This document shows positions 36,656-48,665 of a DNA stretch of 64,000 bases, one piece after another (positions within the stretch are counted from its first letter, which is position 1; each line of letters starts with the position of its first letter). The notes below the pieces were generated by a model. It did not search any database, had not been told where the DNA came from, and saw only the letters and a program-made list of their open reading frames with translations. The stretch comes from Trichosporon coremiiforme. Lineage: Eukaryota > Basidiomycota > Tremellomycetes > Trichosporonales > Trichosporonaceae. Location: assembly GCA_039545355.1 (NCBI GenBank), contig BCJJ01000004.1, positions 1,816,801 through 1,880,800 of the forward strand, in the 5' to 3' direction. Both the position numbers and the translations under genes were made by a program.

Positions 36656-36765
36656 ATCACGTAAGGCACTGTATTTGGTACAGGTCGCATGAATATTATG
36701 ACTCGATAGTTAATAGTCGTCTATCCCCCTCTACGAATCTGCTGCATTACAGTCCAGCTGCACTT

Positions 36766-38157
36766 TTAGTCGGCGCGGACGACACCGATGGCCTGGCGCG
36801 CGACCCAGCTCATCTGGTCGAGCCAATACGGGATGAGGTTGTACTCCTCTGGGAAACGTCAGCTAGCTCCAACAAACGCGCAGCTTACCTCCGGCGTACC
36901 AAACGACAAAGTGGTAAATGATCGCGAGCACGAGGAAGATGAGCGGGAACTTGAGCGCAGTCATGATGTCGCCCAGTCCGGGGGTCACTGTCTCGCCCGC
37001 GCGCCACTTAGCTAGGGACTCGGTGACACGCTGCTCCTCGAATAGGGAGGGGCGGACGTTGCGATCGATCCAGGCGTGAGAGGGGACGTGGCTGCTGTCA
37101 GCTTCACCTGCACGGGGCTGCAGCTGTCTGGGAAGAAAGGCTGCGAATAAGAGGCGAGGACTCACTAGATCGCAAGACTCGGCGTACGGTAGGCGCGCAT
37201 GCTCATCGCCATCGCGGCACGGGATAACGGACGCTCGTAGATCGCGATGTCTTCCGTCTTGCCATACGGGACTTCTTCGGCGCCGGTTTCGATCTCCTGC
37301 AGCAGTATCAGCTTTGGCCAGGGAAAATAAGCGAGCTGTCACTTCTCAGCCTTCCCTCGCGAAGAAGGAACCGGGAAGGAGAACTCGTCACACTCTTACT
37401 CACAGCAGCCTGGATGAAGTCCTCGTCACGCGACGTCTCCTCCGTCATCTCCTCGCCGACGGCGGCAAAGTCGGATCCGTCCTTGTAGATCATCTTGAGC
37501 CAGGGCTGGTTCGCGGTCGCGGCCGAGTAGAGCTGAAGGCTCGTGTCCGTGGACACGTAGACGATGGCGACGGACTGGATGTCAGCTTGTCTCACGACGC
37601 TCTGGAGTAGGTTCTTCGTCTTTCCTGTGAGACTCCCTTGGCCCCAGTCTTGTTGGCGTGCTCGACGATCACTCCGCAGCGACTAGGAAAACCTCATCCA
37701 CTGCGCATATGTGTGCGCGTATAACAGTATAACAGAGGTGTAGACCAGGGAAGACAGAGCGTGAATGAGAAGGATGACTCACCTTCTCGCGCAACACAAG
37801 ACTCGTCAGGTTCTGATGCAGCTTCTTCAGGTTCTCTGTTTCGTCAGCTTGCGGGGCGCTGTTCAGAACTCACGAGCTCCCTGGGCGCTGCCGGCGTAGA
37901 ACACAACGACTTCGACATCTCGCAGCGTCCTGTAGATGTCAGAAACAGGCTCGCCAAGCTCGTCCTCGAGACGAATACTGATGTCAGTTGCAATCACACT
38001 GGCGAGACAGCTCCTGGCCATGAGGGGGTTATCGGGCTGGACGTGAAGGGGGAGAGGGTGAAGGATGGCAGACATACCGGCGCAGCAACGGGTCGGGCGA
38101 GTTGTAAAGCCCCGCATTCCCCTTCAGGTCATCTGGAACGTGCACTCGGTCGCTCAT
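36766..38157 (-). CDS. Tail-anchored thioredoxin-like protein lacking a CxxC
   Basis: Seven exons (38078-38157, 37874-37977, 37783-37835, 37404-37574, 37166-37296, 36889-37091, 36766-36848) give 274 residues. Residues about 48-125 resemble the thioredoxin fold of nucleoredoxin/tryparedoxin proteins: EVVVFYAGSAQGA where the active site should be, then SVAIVYVSTD and QPWLKMIYKDGSDF. The two cysteines of the redox site are absent, so it is probably not an oxidoreductase. A later region has a charged helix, a membrane segment at about 228-245 (FPLIFLVLAIIYHFVVWY) and a short tail ending GVVRAD. A membrane-bound binding or scaffold role is inferred. It is convergent with tropomyosin (110 bp). Confidence 0.72.
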
Positions 38158-38505
38158 GCTGTATGTTGTCTCGTTGATCGTGAATGTGGTTGTTTGACAC
38201 AGCACTAACTTGCGCCCCGACTTTTGATGACATGACTTTCTGGTCTGACCTCCACCGGAACCATGACCAAGGGAGATGCGTACCCCGGCCCGGCGGGCGG
38301 CAGGGTTCGCCGGTGGCCGAAATCTCGCCACCCAGCGATCGCCGACGGTGGACGGGCATTGACCACTGCTGCATGATGTAATCATCACACGACCTTGCCA
38401 CATACATGCAAAACATCAAAAAAAGCGTAACGTCTCTCGATCTCAACAGCGATACTGTAATATGTCTGCTAGGACAGCACGTAGACTGACGTGAATACAA
38501 CCGTT
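38158..38505. other. Intergenic, MVP1 3' side and promoter of the thioredoxin-like gene
   Basis: 348 bp; no gene seen. Confidence 0.5.
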
Positions 38506-40548
38506 TTACTCCAACGGCATGCGCTCCAGATCCTCGCCGAGGCGGCCCCAGACGCCCTCCTCGTCGCTCGCGGCGCCCTTCGCTGCGCTCGTGACTGCCT
38601 TCCAGCCCAGGGTCGCGAACGCCGCCTGCCGCGAGTGCAGCACGACGCTGAGCTCGTGCCACATGCATGCGCGGATGAAGACGCGCCGCGCGAGCGCCGC
38701 CGCGATTGCTCCGTTGTCCTCATCAATGGCTGTATGTCAGCTAATGAACTCAGCGTGGCCAGCTTACCAGTAATGAGCTTGTCGACTTCCTGCTCGTAAC
38801 CTGGCTTCTGAGCACTGCGGAGCTGGGAGATCTTGGCCTGCCGCCCCTCGACTCGTTTCCGGAGGGCATCGACGTTGTCCCCCGATAACCGGTCATGACG
38901 GTAGAACAGGTCGCGGAAGGATAGGTACAGGTCGCGCTGCCGCTTGAGATCCTCGACCGACTTGGCGAGCGGAGACAGGTGGTTCTCGCGCTGCGCTGCG
39001 AGGCGCGTCCAGCTCGTCGACACCGACGCAAGCCCCCGGCTGATGCCCTGGCACAGGTCGCAGCACTTGCCCCCAGGCACGCAGCGGTGACAGGTCACGG
39101 GCACCTCTTCTGAGACGGTCTGCACCGAAAGTGACATGCGCGTTGCGTCAGAAGCAGCCTGGCTCTCGCGGATCAGTTCGCGTTCCGCCAGAGTCACCAT
39201 CTTCTGGTACGACGAAATCAGGGAAGGCAAGCGAGTTTTCAGCGCACTGATGTCAGCTCACAGTACAAGGAAGCATGAAGCTCACTCCAACTTCTCCTCC
39301 AGATCGCTGGGGATCGCCATCTCCTGTGCGGGGTTGAGTCGCTTGCTAGCCGACTCTTCCTCGGTGGAGACCTTCATGCGTTTTCGCCACGCCTCGAAGT
39401 TCGGCTCCGACATGAAGACATTGAGCGCGCCATCGTCCCGGATCACAGGGTGGTTAACCACAGCGTTCAGGAAGCGCTGCAGACCCTTTCTTCGCTGCTC
39501 GAGGAAGATCGCATCGGCTACTATCAGTTGGTCTGTGCTCTCAGCAGCGTGGTGAACACTCACGGTTTATGCGTTTCGGGGGAAGTGCGGGAAGAAGACG
39601 GAAGGGCTGCTCGTCAGCTTATCCACGCAGATACGATAGCTCACGTAACGCTTCAGCAGCGTGGTGTAGAGCCAGACAAAGTCCGAGTAGCGGCGGGTCA
39701 AGACGTCGCCTCGCTTGTTCGACTCGACTCGGTACTTCTGCAAGAACCAGCCTTCCCTCTCCGGGATGAGTGAGACGTCGACTGTCTCCAAGCGGTTGTA
39801 GAAGCCCTGCTCAGCATCGGCTTCAGGGTTCCAGCTGCTGCCGTTGCCGTTGCTGTTGCCGTTCCGGCCGTCAGTGGGGGTGCCGCTCCAGCTGGAGTGG
39901 GGCTTGGGCAGTGTCGCGCGGGGGCTTTCAAGACGGGGAAGTGGAAGGTCGGGCAGAGCTTTCTCCAGTTCTGAGAGCGATACCTCCGTTTCCGGCTCTG
40001 ACTGGGCCAGAGCAACTAAGGCAAGCACGCGGAAGAAGTCGGTGCGGTCCAAAGCCGACCCAGGAGCACCCAGCGCGACGATCTGGCGGGTTAGCGTTCA
40101 GTACTGCTAAAGGTACTCACCTTTTCGACAACGTGACCGCTCAGTTGGGCTGTTGCGAGCAACCGCTGAAGGGTGGACAGCGAGATCTCGCCGCTCAGAC
40201 TGGGGTCCAGCTGTCGCCAGAGAGCCAGATAAGCGGTGGGCGGGTCGTCTGATCAGGTCAGCTATCGCAAGTATGAGTTCCGAACTGCACTCACCTAGGA
40301 AGGCATCCAATGCCGGATGAGAGGACGCGACCCCAGCACTCGTGCTCGCGACTGGGGCGACGGGGAGGGATGGAGTAGACACACGTGATGGCGATTGCGT
40401 ACCGCTCCAAGGGTCGACGTCGTACCCCGGGGTCGCCAGAGGATCGGCGAACTGAGATTGCGACATGGAGGAAGCTCCATACACGCTGCCGCCCCGCGGC
40501 GTGTTGCTAGAAATCAGCTCGGACCTCGCACCTCTGCACTCACAACAT
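38506..40548 (-). CDS. MVP1: Sorting nexin MVP1 (SNX8-type)
   Basis: Eight exons (40544-40548, 40295-40506, 40121-40248, 39645-40082, 39564-39606, 39286-39517, 38768-39246, 38506-38729) give 586 residues. The first coding exon is 5 nt (ATG TT), joined to a Gly/Ser-rich start. An N-terminal EF-hand-like helical region lies at about 75-140. The PX domain (about 205-320) has RRYSDFVWLYTTLLKRY and the Pro-rich loop LPALPPKR, which bind phosphatidylinositol 3-phosphate. A C-terminal BAR-type coiled region follows. Mvp1 forms membrane tubules on endosomes and returns cargo such as Vps10 or Vps55 from the endosome to the Golgi, in parallel with retromer. A short Cys cluster (CHRC, CCDLC) in the BAR region is unusual. 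Confidence 0.88.
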
Positions 40549-40820
40549 GGTGGGAGATCAATAGAACTAGTGGAGGAGGTGTGACGGCCAGAACGATGAT
40601 GAAAGGCATCGATGACGCCAGGGCAGGGGCAGATGGCTGGTGGAGTTCAGTGCACAGTCCGTGTCTAACGAATGGCTCGGCGCTCTGGTGGCGGCGGCCC
40701 CGCACTGCCCCTTGAATTCAATGTGGGTCACTTGGGTGGGAAATGCATCTTCTCTTGCTACAATCATCCTCTGTTTTTCTTGCGCCCGATACACGCATCC
40801 TCTCATCTGCACATCGCCCC

Positions 40821-43800
40821 TCATGACATCTGCACGTCCCCGTCTCCGTTCGCGACTTCCCCGTTTATCGCCTTCGGTGCCATGGTGTTCACAAACGAAG
40901 GGAACCGCCCCTTGAGCTCGTCGTCCGCCTCGAATTTCGAGATCAGCTCGTCAAGGAGCGCCTTCTGTTCGTCGACGAGACCAGGATCCGGCGCTGCCCC
41001 TGGACCCAGACCCCTCGGCACGCGTTTTGTCTTGGGCTGGTTGACTGGGCGGGTTCCCTGGTAGGCAATCTCCTCCGCAAGGTACTGCGCGAGCTGGTCG
41101 GCGAGAGTGTCGTCGCTGGTGGCCACAGCCAAAATTGTGGAGCGCAGGAGACGGTGGAGCGTGTGAGCGGCGTACGGCAGGGGAGGGGTGGCATTATTGA
41201 CTCCGTTCGCTGAGGTTCCGATAAGGTGCGGTTGCATTGAAGCAGGCACGAACAGTGATCGGGGGGCAAACAGTGAAGGGACCAGGCCATTCACGAGAGC
41301 CACAGAAAGAGGGATCCCTTGCAGGTGAAGCGCGCAGATGAGCGCTACCACTTGCGTTATCGGATCCTCAACGTCTACGACGGAGGGGTATACAATGTCG
41401 GGAAGCAGAGCGTCCAGGACTCTCAGTGAGCCTTCAGCGCGCAGCGCCGCCTGCACGGCGTCCAGCAACCTGGATTCCCAACCTTGCGTCGCAATGTCGA
41501 TGTGGCGTACGGCCTGAATTTCAGACCGCAGAGTGGGCAGAGGGGAAAGGTACGGAGGGTCTGGGAGGAGTGCTGAGCCATCGGGTCCTCCGACAGCCTG
41601 CAGTCGGGCGCGAACAGCGATCGCGTCGAAGCCTGAGCTCTGGATGACTGGCTCAAGTCCACTGGTGGGCTCGAGCAAGCGGTTCATAGCGTGGGCGTTC
41701 GCGCGTAGTAAGGGCTCGGGGAATGCAGAGTCGAGCACCAGAGTCTGCAAGACATTGAGGTGCACACCTGAGAGCTGTCCCAGACGCTCGATCTCGGCGC
41801 ACAGCCAGCCAACCACGCTGCCCAAGCACCATGACAGCAGGGGCTGAGCAAAGTATGACAGGCCAGAGTGCAGAGTGTCGAGGTCAATCTGACCTGAAGA
41901 CGCAGCAACAATTGACTGCTGCACCAGCGTTGAAGCCAATCGACACAGACCTTGCGGCGACGTCTTCAACAGAATTTCGTCGTCGATACCGTCAGAGCCG
42001 AACAGCGCTTTCACCCAGCCGTTAAGATGACCCCGCTCGTCCTCAGTGAGGTCTTCGAGGTTAGAGACACGACGAGCATTCCAAAGCAGGTGGGGCAATG
42101 GAAGCTAGAGGTTAGTTCAGAATCGGGTCATTGAACTCACCTTGAACTGGGCGCACAACGTTTCTGCCAGCACCACACCCGCTCCAAACCGGATAAGACT
42201 GCTCTGCGGGTCTTCCTGCCGCACGGCGGCGTCCTCAACTCGATCCAGAAGGTTTTCAGTGATGATGTCGAGTAGAGAGGAGGGCGAGATGTAGGCGGCA
42301 ATCAGAACCATCAGAGACGGAGAACCAGCCAGTCGGACGAAGAGGTTGTCGGGCGCCGACTTCTGGGCGATGTCGGTGATGCACTACTGTCAGTTGTCAA
42401 CACAGGCCGTCAAACTCACAGTGGCAACCTCAGCGCCAAGTGAAGCTGTGGAAGATGTCGCGCCAGAGGCATATGTGATAAATGTCTCCAGGGCAGGAAG
42501 GTGGGAGGGCGACGTTGTAGCTAGCCGCTCCATCAGAGACTCGCAAGAGGAAGCGGGCTTGACCGGGCTTCCGATGAGCTCGGTAGCAGCCTCCTCTTCC
42601 AGCAGCCCCAAAGACACGTAACGGCGCACGGCGGTCGCCTCCAGTGACAGCAGCGACCAGCCGTCAGGCTGCACATAGCCTTCCTCGTCTGGTTCTGACT
42701 GCGAAAACTTGGCCGTGTAGATCGAGTTGACAGCCTGGAACCAGTTGGAAAGTTGCTGCGAGTGCGTCGTGATCACTCCTTGCAGCGCACCCTGCAGGTC
42801 GGCAGGGTACGGCCACTTCGGGTCTGCATTGTCCCGCCACCACCGCAGCATAACGGGAAGAGCCTCGGTGAAGAAGACGTATGGTCGGACAGCGGCACTC
42901 GGAGAATGTGACCAGGAGGTTAACACCCGGTCTGCGGCAGCGTCGAACAGCGCGATAATGAACGCTTGGGAGTCCGTCGTGAGCGCGCGGCCAAGCTGGA
43001 TAATATGCCGATGGTGAGGATGAGGTAACCGCGGGACCGAAGCGTATTCCGGATTCCGCTCCCAGGTGTGGGCTCTCGCGCCGTACTCGATGAGGAAGGC
43101 TGCCGCTTGTCGGAGCGGCATGGCAGACACAGGCATCTGTACTCCGACGCCCATCTGTCCCATCTGCATGCCGACGCCGACATCGCCCATCCCATTGCCG
43201 AACATCACGTCCGGAGCAGGAGCTTGTGGAAGCGGGAGGTCTGCCATGAGACCAGCCAGACACTCTCTAAGTGGCTTCGCGACGTCCTCGGGGAGGAGGG
43301 AGCTGATCTGCGCGGCCTCGAGACCAGCCTCAAATGGTGGGGCGGGGATGGGTGGGATCAGCGTTGTCAGCCTGGCGGCAAGCGCGTGTAGTGGGGCAGG
43401 TGCCGGAGCAGAAGCGCACTGTCGCAACAGCGGCAAGAGCAGAACTAAGGCGGGGACCTCTTCCGGTTCAGCTGAAGCACTCGTGCCGACGTCAGGAACA
43501 TCAGAGAGCACCACCGGGGACGGAAGCGTTTCGTTCAAACCGGTCGGGTTGGAGATGAGAGCAGTCGCGATGGACGCGAGCACCGGCGTCGATGGCTGGA
43601 CCTCGGAGCGATGCAGGTGGACCTGTAGCGCGACTGCAAACTCCCTGGCGGTGAATATCCCGTCTGCGAGAGCCTGTTGCAAGTATGTGACGAGGACCGA
43701 AGGTGAATGCGGCTTCACAAGGTGATGCAGAAGGGCGGCTGAAGTCAGCTATGTCAGACGAGGAGCAGCTCACCAGTGATGGTTCGAGTCGCAGTCTCGG

Positions 43801-43947
43801 GGTTATCCTGTTTTGATGCCCAGTCCGACACAAGCTTTGCCCACTGCTGTCAGCTACTGGGGAACTCCCTATCCAGCTCACCTTCTTGGACGGTAAGGCG
43901 CGGGATGCGGCCCGGCCGGTGATCTCGCGCGGGCCGAGTTCGGACAT
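40821..43947 (-). CDS. MED5: Mediator of RNA polymerase II subunit 5
   Basis: Five exons (43882-43947, 43774-43843, 42420-43738, 42141-42383, 40821-42104) give 993 residues. The best family block is in the last exon: SDGIDDEILLKTSPQGLC, then LHSGLSYFAQPLLSWCLGSV and VGWLCAEIERLG, typical of fungal Med5/Nut1. The protein is almost all helical, with a Met/Gly-rich stretch near residue 280 (GMGDVGVGMQMGQMGVG). Med5 belongs to the Mediator tail and passes signals from activators to RNA polymerase II. Start ATG at 43947 gives MSELGPREITG. It is 272 bp upstream of MVP1 on the same strand and divergent to VMA7 (317 bp). Confidence 0.88.
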
Positions 43948-44264
43948 GTTCGCAGCGATCTCGGGCGGTCTTCCGCCTTGGTATCCTTCACCGAATATCG
44001 AATAATCGGTATGAGTTGCTCCTCAGCAGCGTGTGCGCCGATCGCTGCTGTATGCTGGAGACGGAAAGGATGGTGTTGATGTCTCGAGGAAGAGCAACAA
44101 TACCGCCCCAGTCTGCCATGAACGCGATTGGGACGGAGATTCCGCGACCTCCACCCACACTCCAGGGTCACGGCCCGGCGAGCGTCACCCGCCGCTGCAC
44201 CTTACCTACGCCGGTCCCAACATCGCTGTTGCATCCCGTCCATTGATCAGATCGAATTAGCACA
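43948..44264. promoter_or_regulatory. MED5-VMA7 divergent promoter region
   Basis: 317 bp between two start codons in opposite directions, with no coding frame. It must carry both promoters; no specific site was recognised. Confidence 0.5.
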
Positions 44265-44853
44265 ATGAGCTCGACCTCGAACCCCAAGGGAAGGAACTTG
44301 ATCGCTGTTATCGGTGACGAGGTGAGCTGTTCAGGTACCGTGCTTCAAGCTGACCGCAGGACTCCGTCACCGGCCTCCTCCTCGCGGGTATCGGCAACGT
44401 GGATGACAAACAGGAGAAGAACTTCTTCATCGTCGACGGCAGTGCGTACTCGGAGCTCACATGGGAGTAGCCACAAAACTGAGGTGGCTTCCCCCAGGCA
44501 ATGTCTATGCCCTGGAGCTGAACACCTGTCACTGAGCAGCAGCTAACAGAGCAGAGACGCAGACGGGTGCTATCGAGGCGGCGTTCCAGGAGTACACCGA
44601 GGACAGGAAGGACATTGCCATCCTGTTGATTAACCAGCATGTGAGTGCGCGTGCGCAATCAGGAGCTGACCTCAGATCGCTGACCGGATACGCCCCACGG
44701 TGGACCGCTACCAGGCTGCCTTCCCCGCTCTGCTCGAGATCCCCTCCAAGGAGCACCCGTACGGTGAGTTGTCTGGTTCGTCGTCGTCAACTGACTCCAG
44801 ACCCGTCGAAGGACTCTGTCCTGAAGCGTGTACAGAAGCTGCGTGGCGACTAG
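44265..44853 (+). CDS. VMA7: V-type ATPase subunit F
   Basis: Five exons (44265-44321, 44360-44441, 44555-44640, 44676-44763, 44801-44853) give 121 residues, the normal length. Family blocks are [43 protein letters not shown] and [19 protein letters not shown]. Subunit F is part of the central rotor stalk of the V1 sector and helps couple ATP hydrolysis to proton pumping at the vacuole and other endomembranes. Introns are 35-113 bp. Its stop is only 63 bp from that of SPF27, so the 3' ends converge and transcripts may overlap. Confidence 0.96.
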
Positions 44854-44916
44854 AGCGTCCCAGGCGACATAAGTATTGTAAAGATGTACATAAATGCTCT
44901 ATTAGCTACAACATGC

Positions 44917-45683
44917 TCAGCCCTCGAGGGCCGCGACCTCGCTCTTGAGTTGCTCCTCCTTGCGGCGCAGCTGCGCAACCTCGCCCTCCATGGCCATGCA
45001 CGCCATCTCGAGCTGGACAGTGCTGGAGACCATGTCCTGCCACCGTCCCTCGAGGCGCGCGAGGTGCTCGCCAGCCTCCTCCTGCGCGACACGGCGGGCG
45101 CGGTTTACCTCCGTGACTTCCTCCTTCACGCGTGCAAGCGTTCCCTGCAGCTCGTCCAGCTGAGACTTGAGCTGGTAGTTGCGGACAAGCCATGCGTTCG
45201 GTCCGTACGACTGCATCACCCCGATGCTCTCGTTTCTTACGTCAGCTACGATGGCGGGGACCTAGCAGCTACTTACCGGAGGTCCATGTGTCCTTCAGAT
45301 ATCCGTCCGCGCTGTTCGGCCGCTATGAGCTCTTCCTCCGTCGCATCCTCGCTCACGGCCGGCGGCGCATAGCGTCCCGGGTCGATGCCGCGGATCGGCT
45401 CATTAGCGTAGTCCGCCAGCAGCTTCGAGAGCTCTTCGCTTTTCTGCCTGTCAGCTGGGCGACTAGTGTTCAGTTAGCTCACAGGAAAGACGTCGACGTC
45501 CCTGGGCAGCCGCACATCATCATCGGCGACCATCGGCGTCGCGGTGAGCTCGGCCTCGATCAGGGCCTGCGCCTTTTGCTTGATGGCTGCGCGTTAGCTT
45601 ACGAGGAATGGCCTTCAAAGCTTACCAGGATCCTCGACCTGCTTGTCTATGTAGGGCAGCGCATCGATAGCTGATCCCGACAT
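44917..45683 (-). CDS. Pre-mRNA-splicing factor SPF27 (BCAS2/Cwf7)
   Basis: Four exons (45626-45683, 45483-45586, 45277-45443, 44917-45235) give 215 residues. The N-terminus reads [19 protein letters not shown], the family's opening signature; later [20 protein letters not shown] matches the conserved middle of BCAS2, and the last 80 residues are a coiled coil. SPF27 is a core member of the Prp19/NTC complex that activates the spliceosome. This gene's own introns are short (39-41 bp). The third exon could start at either of two acceptors (GACAG or GGCAG); the second keeps the frame conserved. Confidence 0.9.
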
Positions 45684-46020
45684 GGTGGTGGTGGCGAATC
45701 AGCTGGCTATGCACACTGAAGTCCGAGTCGTCGGCGGCGAGAGATATGACAGCATCGAGCTCGCCCAGAAACAACAATGATCGATCGGCCTTACGGCGAT
45801 ATGGCCGTTGGCGTGCCTGGCACCATATCGCTCACTTGCGGTTATGACCGTGTATTGACCAGGGCCTGGCAGTGTTCAGTGTCCTAAGCAATTCGTCATC
45901 CTTCGATACTTTCTGCAGCCAGGCGCATCCACCATCCACCACCGAGATACCTTGCATCAGCCCGACAGCCGGACCTAGAACGTTAGACACTGAGCTCGAC
46001 CCCGATCCGATAGACGCACC
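45684..46020. promoter_or_regulatory. SPF27-RPD3 divergent promoter region
   Basis: 337 bp between opposite start codons; no gene and no recognised factor site. Confidence 0.5.
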
Positions 46021-48138
46021 ATGGCCGGACTCGTGGAGCCGATCATGGGCGAGTCGAAGAAGCGCGTCGTGAGTCACCCCCTAACCCAGCCCGTCACTTG
46101 CCGTGCTCGTGCTAACCGTCCCCAGTGCTACTTCTTCGACTCGGACATCGGGAACTATCACTATGGCCCGGGCCACCCGATGAAGCCGACGCGTATCCGC
46201 ATGTGCCACTCGCTCGTGATGAACTATGGGCTGTACAAGCAGATGGAGATCTTCCGCGCCAAGCCGGCGACGAAGCGCGAGATGTCCCAGTTCCATACGG
46301 ACGAGTACGTCGACTTTCTGCACCGCATCACGCCCGACAACGAGGCACAGTTTTCCAAGGAGCAGGTCAAGTACAACGTTGGCGACGACTGCCCCATCTT
46401 TGACGGCCTGTTCGAGTACTGCTCCATCTCGGCTGGCGGCTCTATGGAGGGCGCGGCTCGTCTGAGCAGGGACAAGTGCGACATTGCCGTCAACTGGGCC
46501 GGTGGATTGCATCACGCGAAGAAGGCTGAGGCGAGCGGATTCTGTTACGTCAATGGTGAGTGGTGAGATTGGCCGCGGAGTGAGGGACATTCGGACCTGT
46601 CGCTCGCGGCATCGCCGAGCCGTCTGCGCGCAGTCAAGCGCTGGCTGATTTTCTCTGATCGCGGTGCGAGTGGGCCCTTGATGGAGCTAGCTGGCAGGTC
46701 GTGGTAAAAGCTGACATCAGACATTGTGCTCGGCATTTTGGAGCTGCTGCGGTATCACCAGCGCGTTCTCTACGTCGACATCGACGTGCACCACGGCGAC
46801 GGAGTGGAGGAGGCCTTCTACACGACAGACCGTGTCATGACGTGCTCGTTCCACAAGTATGGCGAGTTCTTCCCCGGTACGGGCGACGTGCGGGACACGG
46901 GTATCGGCAAGGGGAAGGGGTACGCCGTGAACGTTCCCCTGCGGGATGGGATGAGCGACGCCAACTACGCCTCCATCTTCCAGCCGGTCATCACGCGCAT
47001 CATCGAGTGGTACAAGCCGGGCGCGATCGTGCTGCAGTGCGGCTCGGACTCGCTCTCCGGCGACCGGCTCGGAAGCTTCAACCTCTCCATGCGCGGCCAC
47101 GCCGCCTGCGTACAGTTCATCAAAGGCTTTGGCCTCCCGCTCCTCATGCTCGGCGGAGGAGGGTACACCGTCAAGTCGGTCTCGCGAACCTGGGCTTACG
47201 AGACAGGCCTGGCCGCCGGTGTCGAGCTCGGCAGCTCCATCCCCAACAACGAGTACTACGAGTACTACGGCCCGGACTACGAGCTCGACGTCAAGCCGAA
47301 CAACATGGCCGACCACAACACGCGCGAGTACCTCGACAAGGTGCGCGAGAGCGTCTTCGAAATGTTGCGTGACAAGGAGGCCGCGCCCTCTGTCCCGCTG
47401 CAGTCTATCCCGAAACTGGCCCATGACGACGAGGACGTGCTGGACGGAAACGAGAATGAGGACGACGAGGACCCCGATGAGCGCCGCCCCATGCGGCTCT
47501 GGGACCGGGAGAAGCAGAACGAAAACTCGCTCAGTGATTCCGAGGACGAAGGGCTCGGCGGGAGGCGGCACAGACAGAGTCACCGGGAGCGGTCTGAGCG
47601 CGCCGAACGTGCGTCGCGTGAAGGATCGAAGGGACGGAGACGATCGCGGTCCCCGCGTACGCCGGCCCAAGTTGCCGAGAAGTCCGAGAGGCCAGAGCGG
47701 GCAGTGGAGAAGGAGAAGAAGGACGAACCCCTGGCCGAGAAGAACAAGGAGACGGAACAGCTCGGCGTGCAGACCGAGACGACGTCGGCGGACATCAAGA
47801 AGTGGGCCGCCACGGTCGAGCAGGCCCGGGACGGGGATGTGGAGATGAAGGATGAGGAGACGGTCGATAAGCCCGAGACGCACGCCGAGAAGCCCGCTGA
47901 GAGTGCTGAGAAGCCTGCTGAGAGCAGCGAGAAGCCCGCCGATAAGCCCGCCGAGCCTGCCGCCCCTGCCGAGACCGCGGCCGAGGCCGAGCCGAAACTC
48001 GCCGAACCCGCCGAGCCGACAGCTGCGGAGGAGGAGAAGAAGGACGAGGCGGCCCCAGCCCCCGTCCCGACGGCGGAGGGCGAGAAGCTCGCCGAGGAGA
48101 AGAAGGACGAGTCCGAGCCGATGGACACGGATAAATAG
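46021..48138 (+). CDS. RPD3: Class I histone deacetylase, RPD3 type
   Basis: Three exons (46021-46068, 46126-46555, 46721-48138) give 631 residues. The deacetylase domain (about 18-385) is very well conserved: [20 protein letters not shown], the catalytic His pair in GGLHHAKK (about 145-146), the zinc/charge-relay site [17 protein letters not shown], and [13 protein letters not shown], which is closer to Rpd3 than to Hos2. It removes acetyl groups from histone H3/H4 tails in Rpd3L/Sin3-type complexes. The C-terminal 240 residues are charged and disordered, with Arg/Ser-rich then Glu/Lys/Pro/Ala repeats ([14 protein letters not shown]), longer than the yeast tail. Convergent with the kinase gene (527 bp). 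Confidence 0.95.
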
Positions 48139-48665
48139 ACTGTAGTAGTTTGTCTCTGATACCAGTATGGATTGTGATTTCTAGCCTCGTTGCTCCTGTG
48201 TGCGAAGTTCAGCGCTGTGTGTAAAGTTCAGTGAAATTAGCGATCAGTCCAAGTGCAACCACTGGCATATGTGATAGCGCTATGCATGCAACAAAATAGA
48301 GTAACTATACGAGTGTATTGCTTGTTGGCTGGTGGATACAAGTGTTCTGTTATTGTGCGCGGTGTACAAAATGGGCGTGTTGCTGTTGTTGTTGTTTGCC
48401 GAGTCTGAGTTGATTGGTTGTTGTAATTACAATGCTGAGGGTGACCGGGAACGTCTGCGGTCGTCTATGCAAGTTCGTGCGGTTGGTAAACAAAATGCCC
48501 AAAGTGAAGTGGTAGTGGGAGAAAAAATAGAGATCATGTCGGGGATCGCTGTCTTTCCGTGTCCTTAAGAAATGATGGTTTGCCGGTGGCTCGGTCGTCT
48601 CCCAGAGTCGGCACGACGTTCTGGGGAGAGAGAGGAAAGCCGGTTGAAGCCCGAGAAGGAACGCC
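48139..48665. other. Intergenic between convergent RPD3 and kinase genes
   Basis: AT-richer than its surroundings with a TTG/TGT repeat run at about 48379-48400. It holds two 3' UTRs; no gene seen. Confidence 0.5.

Noticed and set aside
46717..47883. 388-codon minus-strand ORF opposite RPD3
   Set aside because: It mirrors the strongly biased codons of the deacetylase; its Val/Leu/Arg-rich content has no domain.
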